Assembly: GCA_963739045.1 (NCBI GenBank)
Contig: CAVTYY010000001.1
Coordinates: forward strand, 62,001-126,000
Direction of reading: 5' to 3'
Source: Halobacillus_B sp963739045
Lineage (GTDB): Bacteria > Bacillota > Bacilli > Bacillales > Halobacillaceae
Length of the DNA stretch: 64,000 bases
Below are positions 51,411 through 60,280 of this stretch, piece after piece. Under the pieces are notes generated by a model that was not told the DNA's origin, did not search any database, and saw nothing but the letters and a program-made list of their open reading frames with translations. The position numbers and the translations under genes are program-made. Every line of letters starts with the position of its first letter. Positions within the stretch are counted from its first letter, which is position 1.

Positions 51411-51935
51411 ATGCGTTTAGAAAACAAAAAAGTCATTGCTTTAGTAAGTAAAGATTTTGAAGACTTAGAACTCTGGTATCCTGTGCTTCGCCTTCAGGAA
51501 GAGGGAGCAGTTGTTCATCTTGCGGGGGAGAAAGCTGGAGAAGAATACCCTGGTAAATACGGAGTTCCAGCAACATCTGATTACGCATTTTCTGATATTA
51601 ACCCTTCCGATTACGACGGGATCTTAGTCCCGGGAGGCTGGTCGCCTGATAAACTGAGGCGTTATCCAGAAGTGTTGAATATGGTCAAGCACATGGATGA
51701 ATACAAGAAACCAATCGGTCAAATCTGCCATGCCGGATGGGTGCTTATCTCTGCGGACATTTTAAAAGGGCGAAACGTTACCAGTACGCCGGGAATTAAA
51801 GATGACATGACGAATGCAGGAGCGATTTGGCATGATGAACCTGTGGTGCAGGACGAGCACATTGTCTCTGCCCGCCGTCCGCCTGATCTACCTCCGTATG
51901 CAAAAGCGTTTGCTGATTTATTAGCAGAAAGCTAG
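51411..51935 (+). CDS. yfkM: DJ-1/PfpI-family protein (YfkM-like general stress protein)
   Basis: 174 residues. The nucleophile elbow is GQICHAGW with C106, and an acidic residue (E20 in FEDLELWYP) sits where DJ-1 proteins keep the glutamate that tunes the cysteine. It is similar to B. subtilis YfkM, general stress protein 18. A glyoxalase/deglycase or chaperone-like role is typical of the family. GGAGGAGG precedes the ATG at 51411. Confidence 0.88.
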   Translation: MRLENKKVIALVSKDFEDLELWYPVLRLQEEGAVVHLAGEKAGEEYPGKYGVPATSDYAFSDINPSDYDGILVPGGWSPDKLRRYPEVLNMVKHMDEYKKPIGQICHAGWVLISADILKGRNVTSTPGIKDDMTNAGAIWHDEPVVQDEHIVSARRPPDLPPYAKAFADLLAES

Positions 51936-51966
51936 AATACGAGAGCAGAGGAAAAATTTATTCAGC

Positions 51967-52005
51967 ACAAACCCGAACCACTATGATTACAGGGTTCGGG
52001 TTTGT
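51967..52005 (+). terminator. Terminator, CCCGAACC stem
   Basis: ACAAACCCGAACC/GGTTCGGGTTTGT then TTTT. Fourth close copy of this stem in the window. Confidence 0.88.
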
Positions 52006-52068
52006 TTTATTTCCACTTCGCTATATGTGGGTATGGCTTCAGGAATGTGCGGATATGTACTACGATGA

Positions 52069-52476
52069 TTATCTTTTCTTTTCAAAAGTTGAATTAAGTT
52101 CACTCCAAACATCAAAGGCATTCCCATCCGGATCATAAAAGACAAAATTTCTGCCAGGGTGCCCTCTGTTTTCGACCTCTCCAGTTTGTACGCCTTTTTT
52201 CAAAAGGTCCTCTCGCAGGGCATGGAGGGAACTTACCCCATCTACTTCAAAGGTTATTGAAAAACAAGGGTTCCCCTGAAAATCAATAAAGTTGGAGGAT
52301 TGATCCTTTTTAGCTCGTACTAGGAAGAAACTCTGGTCTGCTAAATTCAGAATGGCTTTGTCCAGATCCTTGTATGTAAGTTCCGCTGCTAATTTTTCAA
52401 TGTACCATTCAGCTGATCTTTCGACATTCTCGACTGGAAGATAGGTCGTCCCTACTCTTTGCAATGGGTTATTCAT
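52069..52476 (-). CDS. VOC-family (glyoxalase/bleomycin-resistance fold) protein
   Basis: 135 residues. RVGTTYLPVENVERSAEWYIEKL opens the first beta-alpha-beta unit and FVFYDPDGNAFDVWSEL closes the second with a metal-ligand-type glutamate. Substrate unknown. GGGGAG is 7-9 nt before the ATG at 52476. It lies 19-50 bp after the reductase gene on the same strand and may be in one transcript with it. Confidence 0.82.
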   Translation of the reverse strand: MNNPLQRVGTTYLPVENVERSAEWYIEKLAAELTYKDLDKAILNLADQSFFLVRAKKDQSSNFIDFQGNPCFSITFEVDGVSSLHALREDLLKKGVQTGEVENRGHPGRNFVFYDPDGNAFDVWSELNSTFEKKR

Positions 52477-52524
52477 CTCCACTCTCCCCTTTTTATTTAT
52501 ACCCATCCATAAATTGCAGATCCA

Positions 52525-53055
52525 TTACCGAACTTCATAATGCAATTCTACAAATTGATTAAAGCGTCTTGTTCCTTTTAAATGAAGGTCTAATGAATTG
52601 TCTCTTTCTTTAAATAGAGGAACCCCGCTTCCAAGCAGAACGGGAGCGACTGTCACGATCAGTTCGTCCACTAAATTTCCCTTTAAAAAAGTGTCTAACA
52701 AATCTCCTCCCCCTACAAGCCAAATATCTTTGCCTTCCCTCTGCTTTAATTGATCTGTAAAGCGGACCACGTCATCGTTTACAATCGTTACATGAGGGAG
52801 ATCCTCCTTAACAGTTCTTGAAAAAACAAAGGTTTCCTTCCCGGGGTACGGAAACTCTCCATCCTCCTGCTTGATGATCCAATCGTAGGTTCGCTTCCCT
52901 ATTAAAATTGTATCTACTGTTTCATAAAACTCCGAGTAACCATTATCGCCTTCCCCTTCCACCTGGAAGAGCCAATCTAAAGATTCTTCCTTTGAAGCTA
53001 TGTATCCATCTAAACTTTGAGCTATGAATAACACTAGTTTCCGCTGCTTCTGCAT
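52525..53055 (-). CDS. Dihydrofolate reductase-like protein (RibD C-terminal fold)
   Basis: 176 residues: LVLFIAQSLDGYIASKEESLDWL, TILIGKRTYDWI, DIWLVGGGDLLDTFLKGNLVDEL and VPLFKE mark the RibD_C/YwjB-type NADPH reductase fold. These proteins are homologous to DHFR and riboflavin pathway reductases; the real substrate is unknown. Confidence 0.85.
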   Translation of the reverse strand: MQKQRKLVLFIAQSLDGYIASKEESLDWLFQVEGEGDNGYSEFYETVDTILIGKRTYDWIIKQEDGEFPYPGKETFVFSRTVKEDLPHVTIVNDDVVRFTDQLKQREGKDIWLVGGGDLLDTFLKGNLVDELIVTVAPVLLGSGVPLFKERDNSLDLHLKGTRRFNQFVELHYEVR

Positions 53056-53080
53056 AATATCCTCCCTTTCGCTCTAAAAT

Positions 53081-53117
53081 AAAAAAACCCCTGCTTCCTT
53101 CTGCCAGGAACCAAGGG
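53081..53117 (-). terminator. Terminator of the phosphatase gene
   Basis: Eleven-bp stem with one mismatch between CCCCTGCTTCC and GGAACCAAGGG, then seven T on the minus strand. Confidence 0.75.
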
Positions 53118-53134
53118 ATGAGCACATGATAAAT

Positions 53135-53743
53135 CTAAGCCGTGTATACTTCATGAGTGGGCAGCTCTAACAATGTAAGTTTTCCGCCAAAGACCGCACC
53201 CGTATCTATATCAATTTGGTCTTTATAGTAAGAGATGTCGCGAACGGGCGTATGACCATGGATCACTGTTTTGCCTAGTCCTATTTGACTTGTATGACGG
53301 GTCCACAGCATCGTTTCCTCTTCTTGATCTTCTAACGGAGTATCCGGAAGAAGACCTGCGTGTACAAATATATATTCTTCCGTTTCATAATATAGGCGAA
53401 GGTTGTCTTCCATCCAGTCCTGATGCTCTTTCATTTCTTCAGAGAGTCCTTCATAGGATTTCACCGTACTGGCAGCCCCGTTCATCCGCCATAAACTCAG
53501 TGCTTCCTCTTCATACTTGGAACGAATAAATAAATCGTCATGATTTCCTTTGATAGCAATCGCCCCGTTTTCCTCAACCAGTTCTTTAACTTTTTCGACT
53601 ACTTCTCTAGAGTGTGCCCCTCTGTCTACATAATCTCCAAGCAAGACCAATTGATCTTCATCAGGACGATAAGAAGCTTCATTTAGTACTTTTTCCAGTT
53701 TTCCAATTTCGCCATGGATATCAGAAACGACTAGGTAGCGCAT
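53135..53743 (-). CDS. Metallophosphoesterase, PrpA/ApaH type
   Basis: 202 residues with the full set of metal-binding motifs: DIHG (near residue 8), GDYVDRG, GNHD, HAG and HGHTP. The compact size and lack of extra domains fit bacterial PPP-family serine/threonine phosphatases and symmetrical Ap4A hydrolases. Which of these reactions it performs cannot be read here. The start at 53743 follows an AAGGAGG-type site. Confidence 0.88.
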   Translation of the reverse strand: MRYLVVSDIHGEIGKLEKVLNEASYRPDEDQLVLLGDYVDRGAHSREVVEKVKELVEENGAIAIKGNHDDLFIRSKYEEEALSLWRMNGAASTVKSYEGLSEEMKEHQDWMEDNLRLYYETEEYIFVHAGLLPDTPLEDQEEETMLWTRHTSQIGLGKTVIHGHTPVRDISYYKDQIDIDTGAVFGGKLTLLELPTHEVYTA

Positions 53744-53955
53744 TCGTTTAGCCTCCTTATGAACCTGAAGTTTGATCTGAATATTTACAACGACGTTTCT
53801 GTTGAAAATGCACAGAACAGTCCATAGTAGACTATTTCTTTTTTTGCCTCACTTGAAACCTGTCTTTTCTTCCTGGTTCATTTCTCCTTACCCACTTCTT
53901 AATCGTTTCGCTTACCAGTTGGGGCTGACCCCAATACAAGTCATGAGTGGATACT

Positions 53956-54714
53956 TTAATATCTTAATTTCAACAGAAGCTCTCGAACCCCTTCATCCTT
54001 TAATATCGTCTCACTATATTTTCGGGTAATTTCTGTTAAGGCAACGTCATGATAAAAGAATTCCGTAAAAAACTTCACTAGTGGTTTTGATTGGGTATGC
54101 ATCGCTTGCCAGTCTGTGTGCTCTTTGCCTGCAAACATGACTTCCTGATTATCAATAATCAGGATGCGGCTTCTTTCTAATGCTTCGTGCAGTGAGTTAG
54201 GAATAAGGATAGAAACGTTGGGCAGGGTCGTTTCGATAGCACCTGTGGAGTGGACTTCCACTTCTACCCCCTCTTTTGACTTTCCTTCAAGCACAGGTAT
54301 GTAGGGCTCAAGATCATCTGCCCAGCCGGAAATGACAATAGACTGACTAGCATGTCCCATTAATTCCTTCTGCATCGATAAAATAGACTGATCTTCCTTT
54401 AAAGTCCATACGCGGTCATCGGCTCCTACTTCTTTTTTGGGAATATTTTTTAATTCCTCGACATTTGCCTCAAAGTCCGCTTTCAGCTTATCAATCGTGG
54501 ATTCTACAGGAAGAGCATAATAAAGACGTTTTCTATCTGCCGTAGACTCCAAAATCATTCCCTTATCCGTCATTCTCTGCAGCACTTCATATACTTTCGA
54601 GCGAGGCACACCCGAGCGTTTGACGATGGTGGTGGCATCCAAGGCTTCATTCACTGTGATGAGCGCTTCATATACTTTACTTTCATACTGGGTAAATCCG
54701 AATGGTTGAAGCAT
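53956..54714 (-). CDS. TrmB-family transcriptional regulator
   Basis: 252 residues. The N-terminal winged helix (LQPFGFTQYESKVYEALI..SGVPRSKVYEVLQRMTDKGMI, 1-65) is TrmB-type. A short coiled coil follows, then a phospholipase-D-like effector domain (about 100-230). It faces an MFS exporter gene across 148 bp containing a perfect palindrome, so it probably represses that gene and itself and is relieved by a substrate of the exporter. AAGGAG precedes the ATG; TTGTTT-18-TATGCT is a likely promoter. Confidence 0.88.
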   Translation of the reverse strand: MLQPFGFTQYESKVYEALITVNEALDATTIVKRSGVPRSKVYEVLQRMTDKGMILESTADRKRLYYALPVESTIDKLKADFEANVEELKNIPKKEVGADDRVWTLKEDQSILSMQKELMGHASQSIVISGWADDLEPYIPVLEGKSKEGVEVEVHSTGAIETTLPNVSILIPNSLHEALERSRILIIDNQEVMFAGKEHTDWQAMHTQSKPLVKFFTEFFYHDVALTEITRKYSETILKDEGVRELLLKLRY

Positions 54715-54790
54715 CTAGGTTTTAACTCCTTATCTTCTAATTGATTTCTTCTATCTTAGCATAGTTAAAGTGGAGAGAAAGAAACAATAA

Positions 54791-54841
54791 TATTACCCTT
54801 GTAGTTTCGTTGATTAGAAGTTACCATTGTAGTGGTAACTT
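54791..54841. promoter_or_regulatory. Operator region of the TrmB/MFS pair
   Basis: AAGTTACCA (54818-54826) and TGGTAACTT (54833-54841) are perfect 9-bp arms with a 6-bp spacer TTGTAG. A related half-site, ATTACCCTTGTAG, lies 27 bp upstream at about 54792-54804, so two sites may be occupied together. Confidence 0.75.
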
Positions 54842-54862
54842 AAACGGAAAGGACGAAACGAT

Positions 54863-56050
54863 ATGGATAAACGTGTGTATTTGCTAACCATTGTTGCCTT
54901 CGTTGTAGGGATGGTTGAACTAATTATTGGAGGTATATTAGATCTGGTCGCCGAAGATCTCGGGGTAAGTGTCGGAAAAGCGGGATTATTAATATCTGTC
55001 TTCTCCGTAGTGTTTGCGATTGCAGGTCCGGTCTTGTTAGCACTGACGGTAAAAATAGAACGGAAACAGCTGACTTTAAGTGCGTTATTCGTTTTTTTAG
55101 CGGGAAGTATTGTAGCGGTTTTCGCCCCTAGTTATATCGTATTAATGACAGCCAGAGTCATTGGTGCGGCAAGTGGTTCGCTGCTTATTGTACTCTGTGT
55201 CACGATGGCCTCTGCCATTTCCACTGAGGCGTACAGAGCGAGAGCGATTGGAATCATATTTATGGGAATAAGCGGTTCTTTAGTATTAGGTGTGCCTTTC
55301 GGTTTAATGTTAGGCAACGCTTTCGGCTGGCGAGCTCCCTTTATGCTAATCACCCTATTAACGCTCTTTTCCATGGCCGGTATCTACTTCTTTATGGAAA
55401 AAATGGCTCCCAAACCTTCCATTCCAATTAAAGAACAAATACGCACTTTAAATAACCCTAAGATTCTATTTGCCCAGCTGACTTCCTTTTTATTTTTAGC
55501 GGGGCATTTGACTTTATACGGTTACCTAACCCCCTTCCTAAAGTCAGCGCTCGGTTTAAGCGGGACCTGGGTGAGTATTGCTTATCTCCTCTTTGGTATT
55601 GCCGCCGTTCTGGGCGGGGGAGCAGGAGGCGTACTATCAGACCGGTTTGGGACGAAGCCGACCGTGTTAGGAATTATAATGGTCTTTGGCTTATCCTTAT
55701 TCGTGATTCCCTATACGACCTTTTCTCTTCCTTTGTTCTTAGTGGTTATGATCATCTGGAGCATGCTCAGCTGGGCGGTCACGCCTGCGCAGCAGAGTTA
55801 TTTAATTGAATCGGCCCCTGAATCGGCTGATATTCAGCAAAGCTTAAATAACTCCGCTCTTCATCTCGGGATCGCCTTAGGATCATCCGTTGGAAGCATT
55901 GTCATTGAACGAGCTTCTGTTGAGCAGAATGCGACCACTGGCGGGATTTTCGTCGTGCTTGCCCTGGGAACTGCCGTCTTCTCTATGACCCGTGAACGAG
56001 TAAAAACGGCTGTCGGTTCAGACCACGAAACGGGGACAGAAGTCTATTAG
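54863..56050 (+). CDS. MFS drug/metabolite exporter (DHA1 type)
   Basis: 395 residues, twelve membrane helices. Motif A between helices 2 and 3 is degenerate, but GVLSDRFGTKPTVLG between helices 8 and 9 is a clear half-motif, and the motif C-like FMGISGSLVLGVPFGLMLG is typical of antiporters of the AraJ/YdhP group. It probably exports a small hydrophobic compound by proton antiport. The divergent TrmB regulator and the palindrome at the promoter suggest substrate-induced expression. Confidence 0.87.
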   Translation: MDKRVYLLTIVAFVVGMVELIIGGILDLVAEDLGVSVGKAGLLISVFSVVFAIAGPVLLALTVKIERKQLTLSALFVFLAGSIVAVFAPSYIVLMTARVIGAASGSLLIVLCVTMASAISTEAYRARAIGIIFMGISGSLVLGVPFGLMLGNAFGWRAPFMLITLLTLFSMAGIYFFMEKMAPKPSIPIKEQIRTLNNPKILFAQLTSFLFLAGHLTLYGYLTPFLKSALGLSGTWVSIAYLLFGIAAVLGGGAGGVLSDRFGTKPTVLGIIMVFGLSLFVIPYTTFSLPLFLVVMIIWSMLSWAVTPAQQSYLIESAPESADIQQSLNNSALHLGIALGSSVGSIVIERASVEQNATTGGIFVVLALGTAVFSMTRERVKTAVGSDHETGTEVY

Positions 56051-56202
56051 CGGGAAGGGGGAATATCAATCAATCAGCGTAGTTCCGGAACGGTCATTCT
56101 GGGTAACCCACGACCCTTTCCTTGATGGTTCGTCTTTAAATATTGAGGGCCTTTCCTTATATCCCTCCTACTGGGGAAATTATTGAAGGCTTTCACCTAA
56201 AA

Positions 56203-56252
56203 AAACAACGCGTGAAATTCAGTTTTCGGAGAACTGATTTCACGCGTTGTTT
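56203..56252. terminator. Long bidirectional terminator
   Basis: AAACAACGCGTGAAAT..CAGTT pairs with AACTG-ATTTCACGCGTTGTTT, a stem above 20 bp between the convergent MFS gene and the six-gene operon. Confidence 0.85.
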
Positions 56253-56276
56253 CGTTCCATTAAGTTTCCTGTTGGT

Positions 56277-57749
56277 TTACTTAAACCAATGAAGCGGAGC
56301 AGGTGCAGTATTTTCAAAGACGTGCTTCACTTCTGTATATTCTTCGAGACCTTGCTTTCCTAATTCGCGTCCAATACCAGAAGACTTATACCCTCCCCAT
56401 GGGGCCTGCGCAAAGTAAGGGTGGAAATCATTAATCCATACGGTGCCCATGCGCAGTTTACTTGCCATTCGCTCAGCTTTTCTGCTGTCCTTTGTCCATA
56501 CGGCACCGGCTAATCCATAGATCGTATCATTCGCTAGTTGGACAGCCTCGTCCTCCGTGCTGAACCGTTCAATCGTTAGCAATGGACCGAATGTTTCTTC
56601 CTGAACAATCCGCATGCTGGACGTACATTCCGTGAATATTGTCGGTTCAAAGAAGAATCCTGCTTGTAGCTCTTCTGCTTCAGGACGCTTTCCGCCAACC
56701 CTCAAGTTCGCTCCTTCCTCGATGCCTATCTGGACGTAATTCTCCACTTTCCCCCGATGGTTTTCAGAGATAAGCGGACCGGAATGGGTGGATTCATTAA
56801 AACCATTTCCTAGTTTTATTGTTTTCGTTCTTTCAATTAATTCTTTCACAAAGTCATCGTATAGACTGTCTTGGACTAAGAGACGAGCGCCTGCTGAACA
56901 TACTTGTCCCGCGTGGAAAAATACCGCATTCATTGCCTGATCCAAAGCAGTTTCAAAGTCTGCATCTTCGAAAACAATATTAGGATTCTTTCCGCCAAGC
57001 TCCAGAGCAACCTTTTTGAAGTTTGTTGACGCCGCAGTCATCACCTTTCTGCCGGTTTCGATCCCTCCCGTGAAGGATATAAGATCTACTTGAGAGCTTT
57101 CTGCCAGTTTTTGTCCCGTTGCCGCTCCAGACCCAAGTACGAGATTCACTACGCCCGACGGTATCCCCGCTTCCTCTATTAACTCTGTCACTTTTACGGT
57201 GGTTAAGGGTGTTATCTCACTCGGCTTAATGATTAAAGTATTTCCTGCCGCCAAAGCAGGAGCCAACTTCCACGCCGCCTGCAATAACGGGTAGTTCCAC
57301 GGGGCAATTTGGCCACACACACCGACAGGCTCACGAACGACTTTGCTCCGGGACTCAGGGATAGGCGATTCGATGACTTCGCCGCCATCTTTATCAGCTA
57401 ACCCGCCATAATAACGGAATACCTCCGCAATATCAGCCATGTCCGCCAAGCTTTCTGTTAAAGTCTTACCCGTGTCTAAGGTTTCAAGTTCTGCTAATTC
57501 CTGTTGATCACGTTCAATCAATTCAGCAATTTTCAGTACCAGTTTTCCCCGCTCTGATGCTGGAGTATAGCTCCAATCTCCTTGGTCAAAAGCTTCTCTT
57601 GCTGCATGAATGGCGGCTTGAGCATCAACCTCATTCCCTTCAGCTGCCAAGGCAATCGTTTCTTGATTAAATGGATTCAAAATGGTTCGTGTTTCACCGC
57701 TTTCCGCAGGAACCCACTTTCCGTTAATGTACATAGGTCTCATCTTCAT
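56277..57749 (-). CDS. gbsA: Betaine-aldehyde-type dehydrogenase
   Basis: 490 residues of the ALDH superfamily. Catalytic cysteine is in FFHAGQVCSAGARL, general base E in VALELGGKNPNIV, and the NAD loop is SFTGGIETGRKV. The overall pattern (MYINGKWVPAESGETRTILNPFNQE, YFAQAPWGGYKSSGIGRELG) is that of BetB/GbsA, which oxidises betaine aldehyde to glycine betaine. No choline dehydrogenase (GbsB) is adjacent. It is last in a six-gene operon with a Rieske ferredoxin and its reductase, so the aldehyde may come from another route. Confidence 0.82.
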   Translation of the reverse strand: MKMRPMYINGKWVPAESGETRTILNPFNQETIALAAEGNEVDAQAAIHAAREAFDQGDWSYTPASERGKLVLKIAELIERDQQELAELETLDTGKTLTESLADMADIAEVFRYYGGLADKDGGEVIESPIPESRSKVVREPVGVCGQIAPWNYPLLQAAWKLAPALAAGNTLIIKPSEITPLTTVKVTELIEEAGIPSGVVNLVLGSGAATGQKLAESSQVDLISFTGGIETGRKVMTAASTNFKKVALELGGKNPNIVFEDADFETALDQAMNAVFFHAGQVCSAGARLLVQDSLYDDFVKELIERTKTIKLGNGFNESTHSGPLISENHRGKVENYVQIGIEEGANLRVGGKRPEAEELQAGFFFEPTIFTECTSSMRIVQEETFGPLLTIERFSTEDEAVQLANDTIYGLAGAVWTKDSRKAERMASKLRMGTVWINDFHPYFAQAPWGGYKSSGIGRELGKQGLEEYTEVKHVFENTAPAPLHWFK

Positions 57750-57765
57750 AGAACCCTCTCCTCCT

Positions 57766-58299
57766 TTACATACTATAGATGGTTATTCCAAGTCCTGCTG
57801 AAATGCCTAACACCCATATTGGGGATATTTTTTTGTACAGCATCCACACTGCAAGGAACAGGATACCGATTTGAGGTAAATCAGCTGCCGTTGAAAATAG
57901 ACCATCCCGCATGGCTAATTGAATCCCGGCAAAGGTGATTAGTGCTGTTATTACAGGGCGGATCCCATACAAACTGTGATTCAGTGCATGGGTTTGTTTA
58001 TGCTTTACAAATAGTTTGATCAAAAATAAAACCACTATAAAGGAAGGAAGCAAATTACTTAAGGCAGAAATCATCGCTCCAGGGACGCCGGCAGCTTGAT
58101 AGCCGATAAACAAGGCGGAATTAGCGGCGATCGGTCCTGGAGCAGAACTAGTAATCACGATAATATCCGTGAATTGCTGATCAGTCAGCCAATGATGGTC
58201 CCTGACGGCTTCGCTCATCAAGGGAATCATAGCGTAACCGCCTCCAAAGCCAAACAGCCCCACCTTAAAAAATGCCGCGAATAGATTGAGGTAGATCAT
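57766..58299 (-). CDS. Chromate transporter, C-terminal-half protein
   Basis: 177 residues with the ChrA half signature FKVGLFGFGGGYAMIPLM and SSAPGPIAANSALFIGY. Short-chain CHR proteins work as pairs of homologous halves inserted in opposite orientation. The ATG overlaps the stop of the other half (TAATG). In this operon an anion other than chromate may be carried; that is inference. Confidence 0.85.
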   Translation of the reverse strand: MIYLNLFAAFFKVGLFGFGGGYAMIPLMSEAVRDHHWLTDQQFTDIIVITSSAPGPIAANSALFIGYQAAGVPGAMISALSNLLPSFIVVLFLIKLFVKHKQTHALNHSLYGIRPVITALITFAGIQLAMRDGLFSTAADLPQIGILFLAVWMLYKKISPIWVLGISAGLGITIYSM

Positions 58300-58889
58300 T
58301 ATTCCCCACCCCTTTTAATTCGACCACTATAATAGAACCAACCTGCAAGGCCGCCCCCTAAGATAAGAAAGACAGGGGAAACCTCCAGCACGAAGAGCAG
58401 AACAATCGAAAGGATGAGTAATAGGAAAGTAAACGAATCCTTTATCGAGATTCTTCCAATCTTCCAAGCTGCAAATAAGATGAGACCGACGATTGCCGGA
58501 CGTATCCCTTTAAATGCCGCATCTACTACAGGTAAACTTTGATAATGGAGGTAGAGATAAGTTAACAGGATAATGATCAGATTCGCTGGTAAAAGCATTC
58601 CGAGCATGGCAGCAACAGCGCCTCCTATTCCCTGTACTTTAAAACCCATATAAATCGAAGCATTGATCGCAATGGATCCCGGTGCAGATTGGGCAATCGC
58701 GAAAATGCTGGGCACCTCCTCACTGGTAAACCAATTCCTCTTCCTGACCATTTCAGATTCAATATGAGGAATCATCGCTGCCCCGCCGCCAAAGGTCACC
58801 GGACTAATCTTCGCAAACGCAAAGAAAATGGTATACACCCGACCCAGGTAGCTCTGACATGATCTGAGTAAGTTCAGTTGAGAAAACAA
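58299..58889 (-). CDS. Chromate transporter, N-terminal-half protein
   Basis: 196 residues. FFAFAKISPVTFGGGAAMIPHIESEMV and AQSAPGSIAINASIYMGF are the CHR repeat motifs. The frame opens with TTG at 58889, directly after the stop of the reductase gene (4-bp gap), with only a weak ribosome site; the first ~15 residues are unlike the family, and a GTG at 58838 is an alternative start. It forms a pair with the downstream gene. Confidence 0.82.
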   Translation of the reverse strand: MFSQLNLLRSCQSYLGRVYTIFFAFAKISPVTFGGGAAMIPHIESEMVRKRNWFTSEEVPSIFAIAQSAPGSIAINASIYMGFKVQGIGGAVAAMLGMLLPANLIIILLTYLYLHYQSLPVVDAAFKGIRPAIVGLILFAAWKIGRISIKDSFTFLLLILSIVLLFVLEVSPVFLILGGGLAGWFYYSGRIKRGGE

Positions 58890-58893
58890 TCGC

Positions 58894-59904
58894 CTATTCG
58901 CCGCCTAGAATGCGGGTACTATGAGGGGGCTGGACTTTCGTTTCTGGATCAATGTAATGCTTCGCCTGGCTGATAGCCGTTGGCGCTTCTCCAAAGCCCG
59001 TCGCGATTAACTTAACTTTTCCATCATAAGAAGTAATATCACCAGCAGCATAAATTCCAGAGATATTGGTTTCCATCTTTTGATTTACGACGATAGAATT
59101 TTTCTCTAGTTGTAACCCCCATTCTTTTATGGCTCCAAGACTGGAAAGAAATCCATGATTGACGATTAACGAATCGATTTCCAGGTTTTCAGAGCTTTCT
59201 CCTTTTGGCTCTTTTAAGACAATGGATTCTATACAGTCGTCTGTTCCAACCAGTTCATCGATCGCTCTCGGAGTTTTTATTTTGACATTGGTTTCTTTTA
59301 ATTGGTTGACGCTGGACTCGTGAGCCCTGAACTGGTTACGTCTATGAACGAGGGTAATTTCATCCGCTACATCTTTCAGCATTAACGCCCAGTCAACCGC
59401 TGAATCGCCTCCCCCGGAAATACACACTCTCTGTCCTTGATAGGACTGCAAATCAGTAATCGAGTAAAAGAGGTTCTTCCCTTCATACTTATGAGCCGTA
59501 TCATGCTTAAGCTTCCGCGGCTGAAAAGCTCCTGCTCCACTCGTGATTAACACCGTCTTAGAGTAATGCACGGCTTGTGTCGTCGTTACTTTAAAGAGAT
59601 GTTCTTCAAGCTTTTCCACGTTCTGAACGTTCTCTTCCAAACAGATGTCAGGATCAAACTGGGCCGCTTGCTCCTCGAGTTGATGAACTAACTCTTTGGC
59701 TAATACTTTTGGCGACCCCGCTACGTCATAAATATATTTCTCCGGATATAAAGCCATTAACTGTCCCCCAGGCTGAGGTAAGCTGTCTATTATTTTCACC
59801 GACATTTCTCTCATGCCTCCGTAAAAGGCAGCAAATAACCCTGTAGGACCTCCTCCAATAATAATGACATCTGAAACGTTGGCCGTATTGTCCATCTTCT
59901 TCAC
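58894..59904 (-). CDS. Ferredoxin--NADP+ reductase, thioredoxin-reductase-like (YumC type)
   Basis: 336 residues. FAD motif DVIIIGGGPTGLFAAFYGG, GGQLMALYPEKYIYDVAG typical of YumC-type FNR, NADPH motif RVCISGGGDSAVDWALML, and the second FAD motif GIYAAGDITSYDGKVKLIATGFGEAPTA. No CxxC redox pair is present, which separates it from thioredoxin reductase. It would pass electrons from NADPH to the Rieske ferredoxin encoded 12 bp upstream. Confidence 0.92.
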   Translation of the reverse strand: MKKMDNTANVSDVIIIGGGPTGLFAAFYGGMREMSVKIIDSLPQPGGQLMALYPEKYIYDVAGSPKVLAKELVHQLEEQAAQFDPDICLEENVQNVEKLEEHLFKVTTTQAVHYSKTVLITSGAGAFQPRKLKHDTAHKYEGKNLFYSITDLQSYQGQRVCISGGGDSAVDWALMLKDVADEITLVHRRNQFRAHESSVNQLKETNVKIKTPRAIDELVGTDDCIESIVLKEPKGESSENLEIDSLIVNHGFLSSLGAIKEWGLQLEKNSIVVNQKMETNISGIYAAGDITSYDGKVKLIATGFGEAPTAISQAKHYIDPETKVQPPHSTRILGGE

Positions 59905-59916
59905 CCGCTTTCTCTA

Positions 59917-60273
59917 TTATTTGTAAACAATCACGTTTTCTTCTTCAACTCGCACCTTAAAGCTCGGAATCTTCTTGTTGGGATTGGCAAGCATTCTTCC
60001 TTCATTCTTAATATCAAACTCTCTTCCGTGCCAGGGACACCGAATGATTTCGCCCTGATGACTGTAATGGTAGTCTCCCGGCTCGCTCGTATCTGTGGTT
60101 GCCCCGCACATCATTCCTTTATCAAGAGGAGCACCCTGGTGGATACATTGATTTAAAAAGGCATAGAACTCCCCGTCCGGCGTGCGGCACACTAATAGGT
60201 TCTGTTTTCCGAAGCTGGATTTCATCATTTCTCCAGGCTGAACATCTGAGGTTTTACAAACAATTTGTTCCAA
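59917..60273 (-). CDS. Rieske [2Fe-2S] ferredoxin
   Basis: 118 residues. Cluster ligands are C43-x-H45 (NQCIHQGAPL) and C79-x2-H82 (RCPWHGREF), the oxygenase-ferredoxin spacing. A small insertion (MMCGATTDTSEPGDYHY) lies between the two ligand pairs. No disulfide cysteines of the respiratory Rieske type. It is a likely electron carrier for an oxygenase, but no oxygenase subunit is encoded in this window. Confidence 0.92.
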   Translation of the reverse strand: MEQIVCKTSDVQPGEMMKSSFGKQNLLVCRTPDGEFYAFLNQCIHQGAPLDKGMMCGATTDTSEPGDYHYSHQGEIIRCPWHGREFDIKNEGRMLANPNKKIPSFKVRVEEENVIVYK

Positions 60274-60280
60274 CGAATTC

